Assembly: GCA_946478915.1 (NCBI GenBank)
Contig: CAMLER010000034.1
Coordinates: 1-15,659 of the forward strand
DNA: 15,659 nt
Direction: 5' to 3'
Origin: an uncultured Chryseolinea sp.
GTDB lineage: Bacteria; Bacteroidota; Bacteroidia; Cytophagales; Cyclobacteriaceae
The notes beneath the pieces were generated by a model. It saw only the letters and a list, made by a program, of their open reading frames with translations. It was not told the DNA's origin and searched no databases. Of the stretch, positions 7,141 to 14,481 are shown in pieces. Each line of letters opens with the position of its first letter. Positions within the stretch are counted from its first letter, which is position 1. Both the position numbers and the translations under genes were made by a program.

Positions 7141-8613
7141 CTATATCTTGACCGTCAATCTTGTAAGAAACTTATTTAGAGCAAAAATCGAGATAGCCGC
7201 AATCAAAACGATGATAGCCGTTCTCAAAAACAAGTTCACCATTAGATTCGGTTCTTCGGCAATCCGTACAGCGTCCATTTCCCCTGCCACCAAACCAGCC
7301 AGAAGATTTCCCAGCGCCAAAGACATGAACCACACCCCCATCAGCTGCGCTGAAAATTGACGGGGCGCTAGTTTCTTGACCGCGCTAAGCCCTACCGGGT
7401 AGAGGCAAATTTCACCGAAGGTTTGCAGGACGTAGGTCATTATCAGCCAGGTTGGCAATGCTTTCTGACCGTCGGCCACTACAAGCGCTGCTCCGCACAT
7501 CAACAGATAACTTGCTGCCACAAAAACGAGTCCCATGGACAATTTAATCGCGGTTGGCGGGTTAAGATTCTGTTTTGAAAGCCTCACCCAAAGCCACGCA
7601 AAAAAAGGTGTGAATATCAGTACGGAAACGGCTGGCACGGCTTGCAACCATGATGCAGGCATCTCAAAATCTCCGAGCGTCATGTCCGTATATCTTAAAG
7701 CAAATAAATTCAGGGAAGAGCCTGCCTGCTCATATCCCATGTAAAAAATGACAGACGCCACAAAGAACGCGGCAATGGCAATAACACCATTTCGTTCGCT
7801 TCGCTCAAGCTTGGCAACGAACAATAAAAACCCGAAATATAAGAGGGTACTGCCGGCGATGACATAAGCGGAAATATTCGCAATTACAACAGGATTTGCC
7901 ACTATAATTCCGGAAACCAGGAAGATCACTATTAACGTTACGGCTATTGTAACGAGTAAAAGGAGTAATCGATTTCTACGTTGCGCTTCCTGAGTTTTTA
8001 CTGGCACTGAGCCGGCATCACCAAGCCGGTGTTCTGATAATCGAAATTGGATAACTCCCAATACCATTCCAATACCTGCTATCGCGAATCCATAGTGCCA
8101 ATCTATTTTTTCACCAAAATATCCCGTGATAAAAGGCGCCAGGAACGCGCCTATATTGATGCCCATAAAAAAAATGGAATAGCCAGCATCTCGACGCGCA
8201 TTTTCCTCCCTTGAATATAACTCTCCGACCAGGCTGCTTATGTTTGGTTTCAGCATTCCTGTTCCAACTACAATAAAAAAAAGCCCAAGAAAAAAACTCT
8301 CCTTAATTGTGAAAAGCAACAGAAAGTGTCCAAGGGCTATAATGCATCCGCCATAAAAGACACTTTTTCTAAGTCCCAAAACATTATCGGCGATCCAGCC
8401 ACCAGGCAATGCTAAAAGGTAGACCATCATGGTGTACAATCCATAAATTGCGCCACTGGTTTTCTCGTCAAGACCCATGCCGCCGTCTCCAACCGCGCTT
8501 ACCATATACAACAGCAGCAAGGCGCGCATGCCATAATAGCTAAAGCGCTCCCACATTTCGGTGAAAAACAGCGTAGATAACCCAACTGGATGGCCGAAGA
8601 ATTTTTTTTCCAA
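7141..8613 (-). CDS. POT/PTR2-family di- and tripeptide:H+ symporter
   Basis: This 490-residue inner-membrane protein has about 12-14 hydrophobic segments and the peptide-transporter signatures. ExxERFxYYG lies in the first helix (E19, E22, R23, F24, Y26, Y27, G28) and is linked to proton coupling. A conserved lysine lies in GTGMLKPN (K122), and the PTR2 signature YSIFFMGINIGAF lies at residues 145-157. POT transporters import di- and tripeptides with protons and accept a wide range of side chains. The gene is the first of the hydroxyproline block (64 bases before the DapA-like gene), which suggests that hydroxyproline enters as short peptides such as Pro-Hyp. That substrate link is inferred from position. 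The start MEKKFFGHP directly precedes the first helix and fits the family. Confidence 0.93.
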   Translation of the reverse strand: MEKKFFGHPVGLSTLFFTEMWERFSYYGMRALLLLYMVSAVGDGGMGLDEKTSGAIYGLYTMMVYLLALPGGWIADNVLGLRKSVFYGGCIIALGHFLLLFTIKESFFLGLFFIVVGTGMLKPNISSLVGELYSREENARRDAGYSIFFMGINIGAFLAPFITGYFGEKIDWHYGFAIAGIGMVLGVIQFRLSEHRLGDAGSVPVKTQEAQRRNRLLLLLVTIAVTLIVIFLVSGIIVANPVVIANISAYVIAGSTLLYFGFLLFVAKLERSERNGVIAIAAFFVASVIFYMGYEQAGSSLNLFALRYTDMTLGDFEMPASWLQAVPAVSVLIFTPFFAWLWVRLSKQNLNPPTAIKLSMGLVFVAASYLLMCGAALVVADGQKALPTWLIMTYVLQTFGEICLYPVGLSAVKKLAPRQFSAQLMGVWFMSLALGNLLAGLVAGEMDAVRIAEEPNLMVNLFLRTAIIVLIAAISIFALNKFLTRLTVKI

Positions 8614-8677
8614 ATTAGATTTCTTCAGTTTGAAAATAACCGGCGTTCATCACGATGGTTTGGATTGTTACTTCACT

Positions 8678-8699
8678 CAAAAAGATACAAATCTTTGTA
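8678..8699 (-). promoter_or_regulatory. Dyad TACAAA-N2-TTTGTA overlapping a promoter-like TATCTTTTTG upstream of the POT gene
   Basis: A perfect 6-bp inverted repeat, TACAAA (8686-8691) and TTTGTA (8694-8699), lies 73-86 bases upstream of the transporter start codon. On the minus strand it runs into TATCTTTTTG (8687 down to 8678), which resembles the Bacteroidota -7 element TAnnTTTG. A TTTG further upstream is only about 12 bases from it rather than the usual 19-21, so promoter assignment is weak. The dyad may be an operator for the peptide/hydroxyproline block. The rest of the 195-base spacer (8614-8808) shows no small gene and no convincing terminator. Confidence 0.3.
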
Positions 8700-8808
8700 C
8701 AAAAACTGGCCTTCCCATTCCTTATCCATTGATTCATTTACCACGGAGAACCTATCTGCTGATCACCGCTTTTCGCGCTCCAACCCAGACAGCCTTGCTA
8801 TTTCATTC

Positions 8809-9936
8809 TCAAGAGAACGTGAACTCCGGTAACCTGATGATCTTACCACCTTCGTTTGCAGATTGATGTGCCAAGATTCCAACGCAAGTGATATTCGCGG
8901 ACTGCTTCGCATTGGGATACGGTTGCCTCTTTTCAATAAGTGCACTCAGGAACTCATGAATAAGATGCGGATGAGAACCTCCGTGACCAGCACCCTGAGT
9001 AAAAGAAAGATGCTGGTGCTCGTCGGCATCATAGACACCTTTCCTGGTAAAGCGACGAATTGGATCTGGTAACAAATGAGCAAAATCAGGACATTCAACT
9101 TCTTCTGGTATCTCAGGCTCTGGCTTTTTCGCTGTGTGAACAACAAGTGGCCGTCCCTCTATCAATGGCCATTCAACTGTTTTCTTTGATCCATACACCT
9201 CGAAGCTTTCTCTGTATTGTCGCGCAACATCAAAAAGAGACCTATAAACGTGAGCAGTCAGGTCGGAATCTTTAAGTTTAATATGGGTTGTCTCAACAGC
9301 ATACGGTGAATTGTAGTGATGATGCAATTCTTCCCTGATCGTGCCCGATCCAAAGCATGAGACATATTCTGCATCATTTCTTTGGAGGCCAAGTGCGGGT
9401 CCTACACAATGCGTCGCATAAAACATCGGCGGTAGTCCCGGCCAGTAGTCAGGCCAACCATCCATGTCCTGCTGGTGACTCGCTTTGATAAATTGTACTT
9501 TCCCGAGTTCGCCCTTTTCAAAAAGTTCCTTCATAAAAAGAAACTCCCGCGCATAGACTACGGTTTCCATCATCATATAAGTAAGATTGTTTGATGAGGA
9601 AAGCTTTACTATCTCTTCACATTCGGCGACGGTTGTTGCCATGGGGACTGTGCAGGCAACGTGCTTCCCCGCCTTCAATGCCTTTATAGATTGAATACCA
9701 TGATCCGGAATTGGAGTATTGATATGAACCGCGTCAATGTCAGGATCTTTTAATAGTTGATCGTAGTCGCTATATCGCTTTTCTATGTCAAATGCATTAC
9801 CGATCTCGTCCATTTTTGATTTTGTGCGCTGACAAATAGCCACCAGGTTAGCGTTCGGATGGTTCTTGTAAATGGGAATGAACTCCGCTCCAAAGCCAAG
9901 ACCTACGATTGCAATATTGATTTTCTTGTTCGACAT
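8809..9936 (-). CDS. Gfo/Idh/MocA-family NAD(P)-binding protein with altered EKP motif
   Basis: The 375-residue protein has an N-terminal Rossmann domain with VGLGFGAEF (residues 11-19) as nucleotide loop, HINTPIPDH (71-79) after strand 4, and the sheet-rich C-terminal domain of the family, with an active-site-like HCVGPALGL at 176-184. Most members are sugar or inositol dehydrogenases or oxidoreductases that work with NAD(P). Here the usual EKP triad is replaced by TVP (96-98), so the conserved lysine is absent. GH109 glycosidases, which use NAD without net redox change, also depart from EKP, so a redox-neutral role is possible. No signal peptide is visible. It starts 5 bases after the sugar epimerase gene and is the last gene of the three-gene set. 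The substrate is unknown, probably a carbohydrate derivative. Confidence 0.88.
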   Translation of the reverse strand: MSNKKINIAIVGLGFGAEFIPIYKNHPNANLVAICQRTKSKMDEIGNAFDIEKRYSDYDQLLKDPDIDAVHINTPIPDHGIQSIKALKAGKHVACTVPMATTVAECEEIVKLSSSNNLTYMMMETVVYAREFLFMKELFEKGELGKVQFIKASHQQDMDGWPDYWPGLPPMFYATHCVGPALGLQRNDAEYVSCFGSGTIREELHHHYNSPYAVETTHIKLKDSDLTAHVYRSLFDVARQYRESFEVYGSKKTVEWPLIEGRPLVVHTAKKPEPEIPEEVECPDFAHLLPDPIRRFTRKGVYDADEHQHLSFTQGAGHGGSHPHLIHEFLSALIEKRQPYPNAKQSANITCVGILAHQSANEGGKIIRLPEFTFS

Positions 9937-9941
9937 AAATG

Positions 9942-10802
9942 TTATTCTTTTAGGAGTTGTTTCAAAAAAATAAATCCTTCCGATGCAAAATCATCCTGAT
10001 TTGAGGCAAGGTTCTTCCAGATACATACGGCACCTGCAAGCTCTTTTATTTCCGGTGTAAAGCTCTCAATCGATACTACACCATCATAATTAATTCTCGT
10101 TAATCCCCGTTTTATCGCGTCCCAATTTGTTTGTCCCGTTCCAGGAGTACCTCTGTAATTTTCAGAAACCTGAACATGTATGAGCTTGTTTCCTGCTGTC
10201 ACGATTGCATTCTCGAGGCTACGCTCTTCTATACTCATATGGAAACCATCGAGCAGAACTTTTGCGGCGGAATGGTTTACATCGCTGATCAGACGCATTA
10301 CGTCATCGCAGGTGTTGATGAGGTCCGACTCAAATCGGTTTAGAGGCTCTAAGGCAATATTCAGGCCGGCTGCGCCTGCCCTTTCGCAAACTTTTCGGAT
10401 ATTCTGAACTGCCCGATCCCATTCCACTTTTCGCTGCTCCGGGGCAACCATCCTCGCTTTTCCAACCGCCGAGTACATCGGGCCAGCAAGGAATTTTGCA
10501 TCCCATTGATTGCACAGGTCAAAACATTCGTCAATGTATTTGAAACACGCCTGATGAACAGCAGCATCGTCATGAGTAAGATCCCTTGAAGGTCCAAATG
10601 CACCACATACGACCGGCAGCAGACCGGCGTCACGCAACGCCTTGGCTACTGTTTTAGCCTCGATTTTTTCCGGATATTCAACAGGAATCTCGACAGCATC
10701 GTATCCCATCGATTTGATCTTATCAAAAAGGACCACACTGTCGGATGTAAACGGAGAAGTCCATAGCCACGTGCTTACGCCCAATTTAATATTGATTGCC
10801 AC
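9942..10802 (-). CDS. Xylose-isomerase-like TIM-barrel protein, D-psicose/D-tagatose 3-epimerase-like
   Basis: This 286-residue protein belongs to the AP-endonuclease-2 / sugar phosphate isomerase-epimerase fold. The metal-site acids of ketose 3-epimerases can be followed by position: E152 (ALEPLNR), D185 with H188 (LLDGFH) and E246 (SIESF), plus E214 and R217 in SENYRGTPGTG, which would contact the sugar. The fourth metal ligand of the characterised epimerases, a histidine at position 211, aligns by eye with Q211 (HVQVSEN), so either H209 serves or the metal site differs. Length equals that of the characterised epimerases. It lies 44 bases after the large lipoprotein gene and 5 bases before the Gfo/Idh/MocA gene, clearly in one transcript. 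The true substrate (free ketose, keto-sugar or other) cannot be read from sequence. Cytoplasmic. Confidence 0.87.
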   Translation of the reverse strand: MAINIKLGVSTWLWTSPFTSDSVVLFDKIKSMGYDAVEIPVEYPEKIEAKTVAKALRDAGLLPVVCGAFGPSRDLTHDDAAVHQACFKYIDECFDLCNQWDAKFLAGPMYSAVGKARMVAPEQRKVEWDRAVQNIRKVCERAGAAGLNIALEPLNRFESDLINTCDDVMRLISDVNHSAAKVLLDGFHMSIEERSLENAIVTAGNKLIHVQVSENYRGTPGTGQTNWDAIKRGLTRINYDGVVSIESFTPEIKELAGAVCIWKNLASNQDDFASEGFIFLKQLLKE

Positions 10803-10846
10803 CGGATATTCAATTTATATATGATTGATGCGTACTAATTGCATTG

Positions 10847-13800
10847 CTAAATAGGTTTTTTCGAAACCACCTTCATCACACCATTCATAATGGACCAGTG
10901 GCCCGGAAATGTGCAGACGTAAGGATAATCTCCCTCTTTTTCAGGTGCCACAAAAGTCAGCCGTTCGGTTTTTTGAGGGTCGACAAGTTTCGTAGCAAAA
11001 AGAACTTCGGGAATATCAGGAACATATTGCATCTCCGCTCCCCGGGCTTGGGAAGCAAGTTTGTCAGCGGCTTCACCTATCGTTTTTAATGAACCTGCCT
11101 TACCGATGACAAAGTTGTGTTGCATAAAATCAAGGTTTTCAAAAACAATCTCTACTGGTTTCCCTGCTTCCACTGTGAACGTTTTAATATCATACTTCAT
11201 CTCATTTTTGATTACCCCAATCTTAATTACTGACGCAGCTGTTCCGGCGTTCACGGCTGTTTGCTCATCACCTTTCACTTTGTTCATATAGGCTCCCATG
11301 AACACTTCCGCAATCGAAGACTCTTTAAACTCAAGCAGGTTTTTGGAATTATATTCCTTTTCAACCTCGTACTTCCAAGCACCGGTCAAGGGCACTTTAT
11401 TATTTCCTGTTTGAATGAAAAGCTTTTCAGTCTCTCCATAGATGCCTCCGCTGCCTCCAAGGTCCTCGACCTGAACAGCGATAGAATTTTTTCCGGGTTT
11501 TAATAATCCGCGCGGCAATTCATAAATCCTATCCTCGTTTCTCTTCGAAGTACTGCCGACTCTGACACCATTTATCCACGTGATGTCGTGGTCGTCGACG
11601 GAACCGAGAGACAAAGTCGCCTTCTGCCCTGCACTATTCGCAGGTATCTCCACTACTTTTCGGAACCAAACAACTCCGTCGATGTTGACGCCGGCATTTT
11701 CCATTCGCTGTGGAAGCTCAATTTCCTTCCACGCCGTATCATCCCAATTTTGTGACTCCCTTTGCTTCGACCCTTTTGCTTCGCTGGAAAAATCAGGATT
11801 CTCTTTCAGGAATGCCTCTGCAAATCCCTGCTTATGCTGTGCAGCAGCTGCATACACAGCTTTGGACAACCAATGGTCGGCATTTATATCCGCCTCTTTG
11901 CTCAGTTTGTATAAAATCTCACCTAATGCCGGTGACGACGAAATTTCCGTCAACGAAACGATAGCTGCCAGCCGCGTATTTGGATCCTGATCCTGAAGTA
12001 TCCCTGAGTTGACGACTTCGTCTGCAGACCATCCGGATTTTGAAAGAATCTGAATCGCCGCTTTTCTTACCCCGGGAGATTTATGCTTCAGCGCTTGCGT
12101 GATAACCTGATCCGCTTTGTTGTCTTTTGTCAAGGCCCCCAAACCATCGATAGTCCATAGCGCATGCGTTGCAGCATAGTTGTATCCAAATTCATCGACG
12201 TCTTGATTTTCCACCAGTTTGTACAAATCCGGCAGCACATCCAAACTACCGTTTTCAACCAGGAGGCGTTGAGCAGTCATGCGCCAGAACAAATTATCGT
12301 TCTCCAGTGCCTCAATCAAATCATCAGGATTGGATTTGTCAAGTGCGATTGGTTCATAATCCTTTGCAGAACGACTGACAACTTTCCAAATGCGTCCATG
12401 TTCCTTGTCGCGCAAAGGATTTTCGTAAGCATTTCCTTTTCCGTTTACGGCGGTATAGCCACCCCGTTCGGGTGTAGGCGTTGGGTTGTGTTGAACAATA
12501 AAATTGTACCAGTCAAGGATCCAGACCGCGCCATCGGGACCTACCTTCGCTTCAACCGGAGCTACCCATTCGTCGGCGCCGGCAAACAAATTCCAGCTAT
12601 CCTTTTCGACGAAACCTGCACCTTCTTTTTCGATCCGGGCCATGTGAACAAGGTGTCCGGTGGGCTCACATACGAATGCTACCTGGTTCCAATAATTATT
12701 CGGATAACTTCTTGCCGTATAAAAATTATGGCCGGAGGCTGCTGTAAACCCTCCAAATACGTCCACCTGTCTTACCTTATCCGTAATGGCTCCCATACCA
12801 TAATGGCCATCAATCTTCATGCTTCCTGCGAGCCGAATACCTTCCACGGTTTTGACAGCTTTTTCAGGGATTGCAAAAAAAACACTGTGGGTATTATTTG
12901 CAGTGGACGCAAAGACATCATTATTTTCGGTAAAGCCCAGGCCCCAAGTATTATTGCTGGTGGACGTCATGAATTCAAATTCAGATACATCAGGCTTAAA
13001 GCGGTAGATTCCCTGATAGAACTGCCTGTTAACGCCTGCTATAATGCCTTCAAAGCCAGAATATCCAACAACACCCCAGATTTTATTGTCGTAACCGTAC
13101 TTCAGGTTCGACGGACCCGCATGCGTATCGAATGTACCCCATCCGTCAATTAAAATTTTGCGCACATCGGCTTTATCATCACCATCAGTATCTTTTAAAA
13201 AAAGAAAGTGAGGTGCCTGAGAAACAATAATGCCTCCGTTCACGAAAACCATGCTGGTAGGAATATTCAGCTTCTCGGCGAAGATGGTAAACTTGTCGGC
13301 TTTACCATCGCCATTGGTATCTTCACATATTTTAATGCGATCGTCGCCCTCGCTTTTGTCATCTCTTACAGTGTTTGGGTAATCCACGGTTTCTATTACC
13401 CACAGCCTCCCCTTTTCATCCCACTCCATGGCTATCGGATTTATGATGTCGGGCTCAGCAGCAAACAATTCCAGTTCAAACCCGGGGGGAACTTGTATGA
13501 GTTTCTTCGATTCTTCCGGAGAAAGAGGCTCCTGATATTGGGGCTTGGGGTCTCTTTTTTCATAGTTCGGAATATTTGCCTCATCGCGATACTTAAGCAC
13601 GGGCATCTGGGCTCTAAATTCCTCCCATGACTTTTTTGTATTGTCGCCGACTGCCCAAAGAATTCCTTCTTTAATAAGCTTATGAAATCCGGGATTGCTC
13701 CAGGTTCGTTCATCGTGTCCATACGCAGTGTAAAATACGCGTCCCTTACCATGCTCTTTTACCCAGGTCCATGGTTCGTGATGATTTTCTTCAACGCGTT

Positions 13801-14338
13801 CCATCAACACAGTAATATCCTCTCCAAGCTTGTCATGTATATAAGTTTCATCCCATGTAGAAAATTCTTCTAACGATTGGGCTATTGGGTGATCTTTTTT
13901 GATGATCTGCGCCGTGAATGTGTCGGTCTCATGTTTCATAAATTGTCCACCAACCAGACTAATGTAATCCGGTGAATTCTGGAAACAGAAACTTGCGCTG
14001 TGTACGGGGATAAAACCCTTACCTTCAGCTACAAAATTTAACAATGCTTTTTCCTGCTCCGGGGTAATAGTTTCATGATTGGCGTAAATCATGAGGCCGT
14101 CATAATTGTCCAGGTTGGCTTCATTCAGATCAGCCGGATCTTCAGAATAGGTAAACTGGATTCCTTCTTTTGAAAGCGCGGCAGCCAGCATTGGCAGGTA
14201 GCGGGCAGAGTTGTGATGTTCACTCTTATGGCCCAGGAAAAGTATTTCCAGTTTTCGCGGCCCATCTTCTCGATAATCGTTCTTCTTACAGGAGCCCGCA
14301 ATAAGTGCAACCAGGAAAACACATAAAATATATCGCAT
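10847..14338 (-). CDS. Multidomain lipoprotein: ThuA-like, PVC-type beta-propeller, HEAT-like, jelly-roll and azurin-like copper domain
   Basis: I chose the ATG at 14338 (1163 aa) because it starts a lipoprotein signal, MRYILCVFLVALIAGSC, with C17 as lipidated residue; an ATG at 14362 adds eight residues. Domains by eye: ThuA-like (about 29-232); a PVC-type propeller of the TIGR02604 membrane-bound dehydrogenase type (about 277-652) starting at PPGFELELFAAEPDI, with two DxN/DGDxxxD calcium-type loops (D340-D348, D383-D391); HEAT-like helices (about 667-822); a galactose-binding-like jelly roll (about 862-977, VDDHDITWINGVRVG); and an azurin-like cupredoxin (about 1037-1163). The type 1 copper ligands are H1074 (QHNFVIG), C1142, H1147 and M1151 in CTFPGHWSIM, spaced as in azurin. 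It probably oxidises a carbohydrate outside the inner membrane and passes electrons to the copper centre. First gene of the operon. Confidence 0.9.
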   Translation of the reverse strand: MRYILCVFLVALIAGSCKKNDYREDGPRKLEILFLGHKSEHHNSARYLPMLAAALSKEGIQFTYSEDPADLNEANLDNYDGLMIYANHETITPEQEKALLNFVAEGKGFIPVHSASFCFQNSPDYISLVGGQFMKHETDTFTAQIIKKDHPIAQSLEEFSTWDETYIHDKLGEDITVLMERVEENHHEPWTWVKEHGKGRVFYTAYGHDERTWSNPGFHKLIKEGILWAVGDNTKKSWEEFRAQMPVLKYRDEANIPNYEKRDPKPQYQEPLSPEESKKLIQVPPGFELELFAAEPDIINPIAMEWDEKGRLWVIETVDYPNTVRDDKSEGDDRIKICEDTNGDGKADKFTIFAEKLNIPTSMVFVNGGIIVSQAPHFLFLKDTDGDDKADVRKILIDGWGTFDTHAGPSNLKYGYDNKIWGVVGYSGFEGIIAGVNRQFYQGIYRFKPDVSEFEFMTSTSNNTWGLGFTENNDVFASTANNTHSVFFAIPEKAVKTVEGIRLAGSMKIDGHYGMGAITDKVRQVDVFGGFTAASGHNFYTARSYPNNYWNQVAFVCEPTGHLVHMARIEKEGAGFVEKDSWNLFAGADEWVAPVEAKVGPDGAVWILDWYNFIVQHNPTPTPERGGYTAVNGKGNAYENPLRDKEHGRIWKVVSRSAKDYEPIALDKSNPDDLIEALENDNLFWRMTAQRLLVENGSLDVLPDLYKLVENQDVDEFGYNYAATHALWTIDGLGALTKDNKADQVITQALKHKSPGVRKAAIQILSKSGWSADEVVNSGILQDQDPNTRLAAIVSLTEISSSPALGEILYKLSKEADINADHWLSKAVYAAAAQHKQGFAEAFLKENPDFSSEAKGSKQRESQNWDDTAWKEIELPQRMENAGVNIDGVVWFRKVVEIPANSAGQKATLSLGSVDDHDITWINGVRVGSTSKRNEDRIYELPRGLLKPGKNSIAVQVEDLGGSGGIYGETEKLFIQTGNNKVPLTGAWKYEVEKEYNSKNLLEFKESSIAEVFMGAYMNKVKGDEQTAVNAGTAASVIKIGVIKNEMKYDIKTFTVEAGKPVEIVFENLDFMQHNFVIGKAGSLKTIGEAADKLASQARGAEMQYVPDIPEVLFATKLVDPQKTERLTFVAPEKEGDYPYVCTFPGHWSIMNGVMKVVSKKPI

Positions 14339-14428
14339 AGGAGTCGGAATTGATCGAACCAAATTCCACGTTTATTTCCGCAAACGATTACTGTTTTTTG
14401 CCAAAAAATGACTTTATTTTAACACAAA

Positions 14429-14450
14429 ATCACAAAATAATTATTGTGAT
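14429..14450. promoter_or_regulatory. 22-bp dyad ATCACAA-N8-TTGTGAT between divergent lipoprotein operon and AraC gene
   Basis: ATCACAA (14429-14435) and TTGTGAT (14444-14450) form a perfect 7-bp inverted repeat with an AT-rich 8-base spacer. It lies in the 143-base region between the divergent starts, about 91 bases from the lipoprotein ATG and 31 bases upstream of the AraC-family start. The half-sites are in the opposite orientation to the CRP consensus TGTGA-N6-TCACA. The region is very AT-rich and must hold both promoters, although I could not pick a confident -7/-33 pair on either strand. Operator function is inferred from symmetry and place. AraC proteins usually bind direct repeats, so another regulator may use it. 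Confidence 0.4.
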
Positions 14451-14481
14451 ATGGTAAATAAGTATCATTATCCTCAGGCAT

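Noticed and set aside
8561..8866. A 101-codon plus-strand frame spanning the spacer upstream of the POT gene
   Set aside because: It overlaps both flanking genes antisense, and its translation resembles no family. The 195-base spacer is better read as a promoter region.
12164..13153. A 329-codon open frame on the plus strand
   Set aside because: It lies wholly inside and antisense to the well-supported lipoprotein gene, and its translation shows no recognisable domain or membrane pattern. It is a shadow of the real coding frame.
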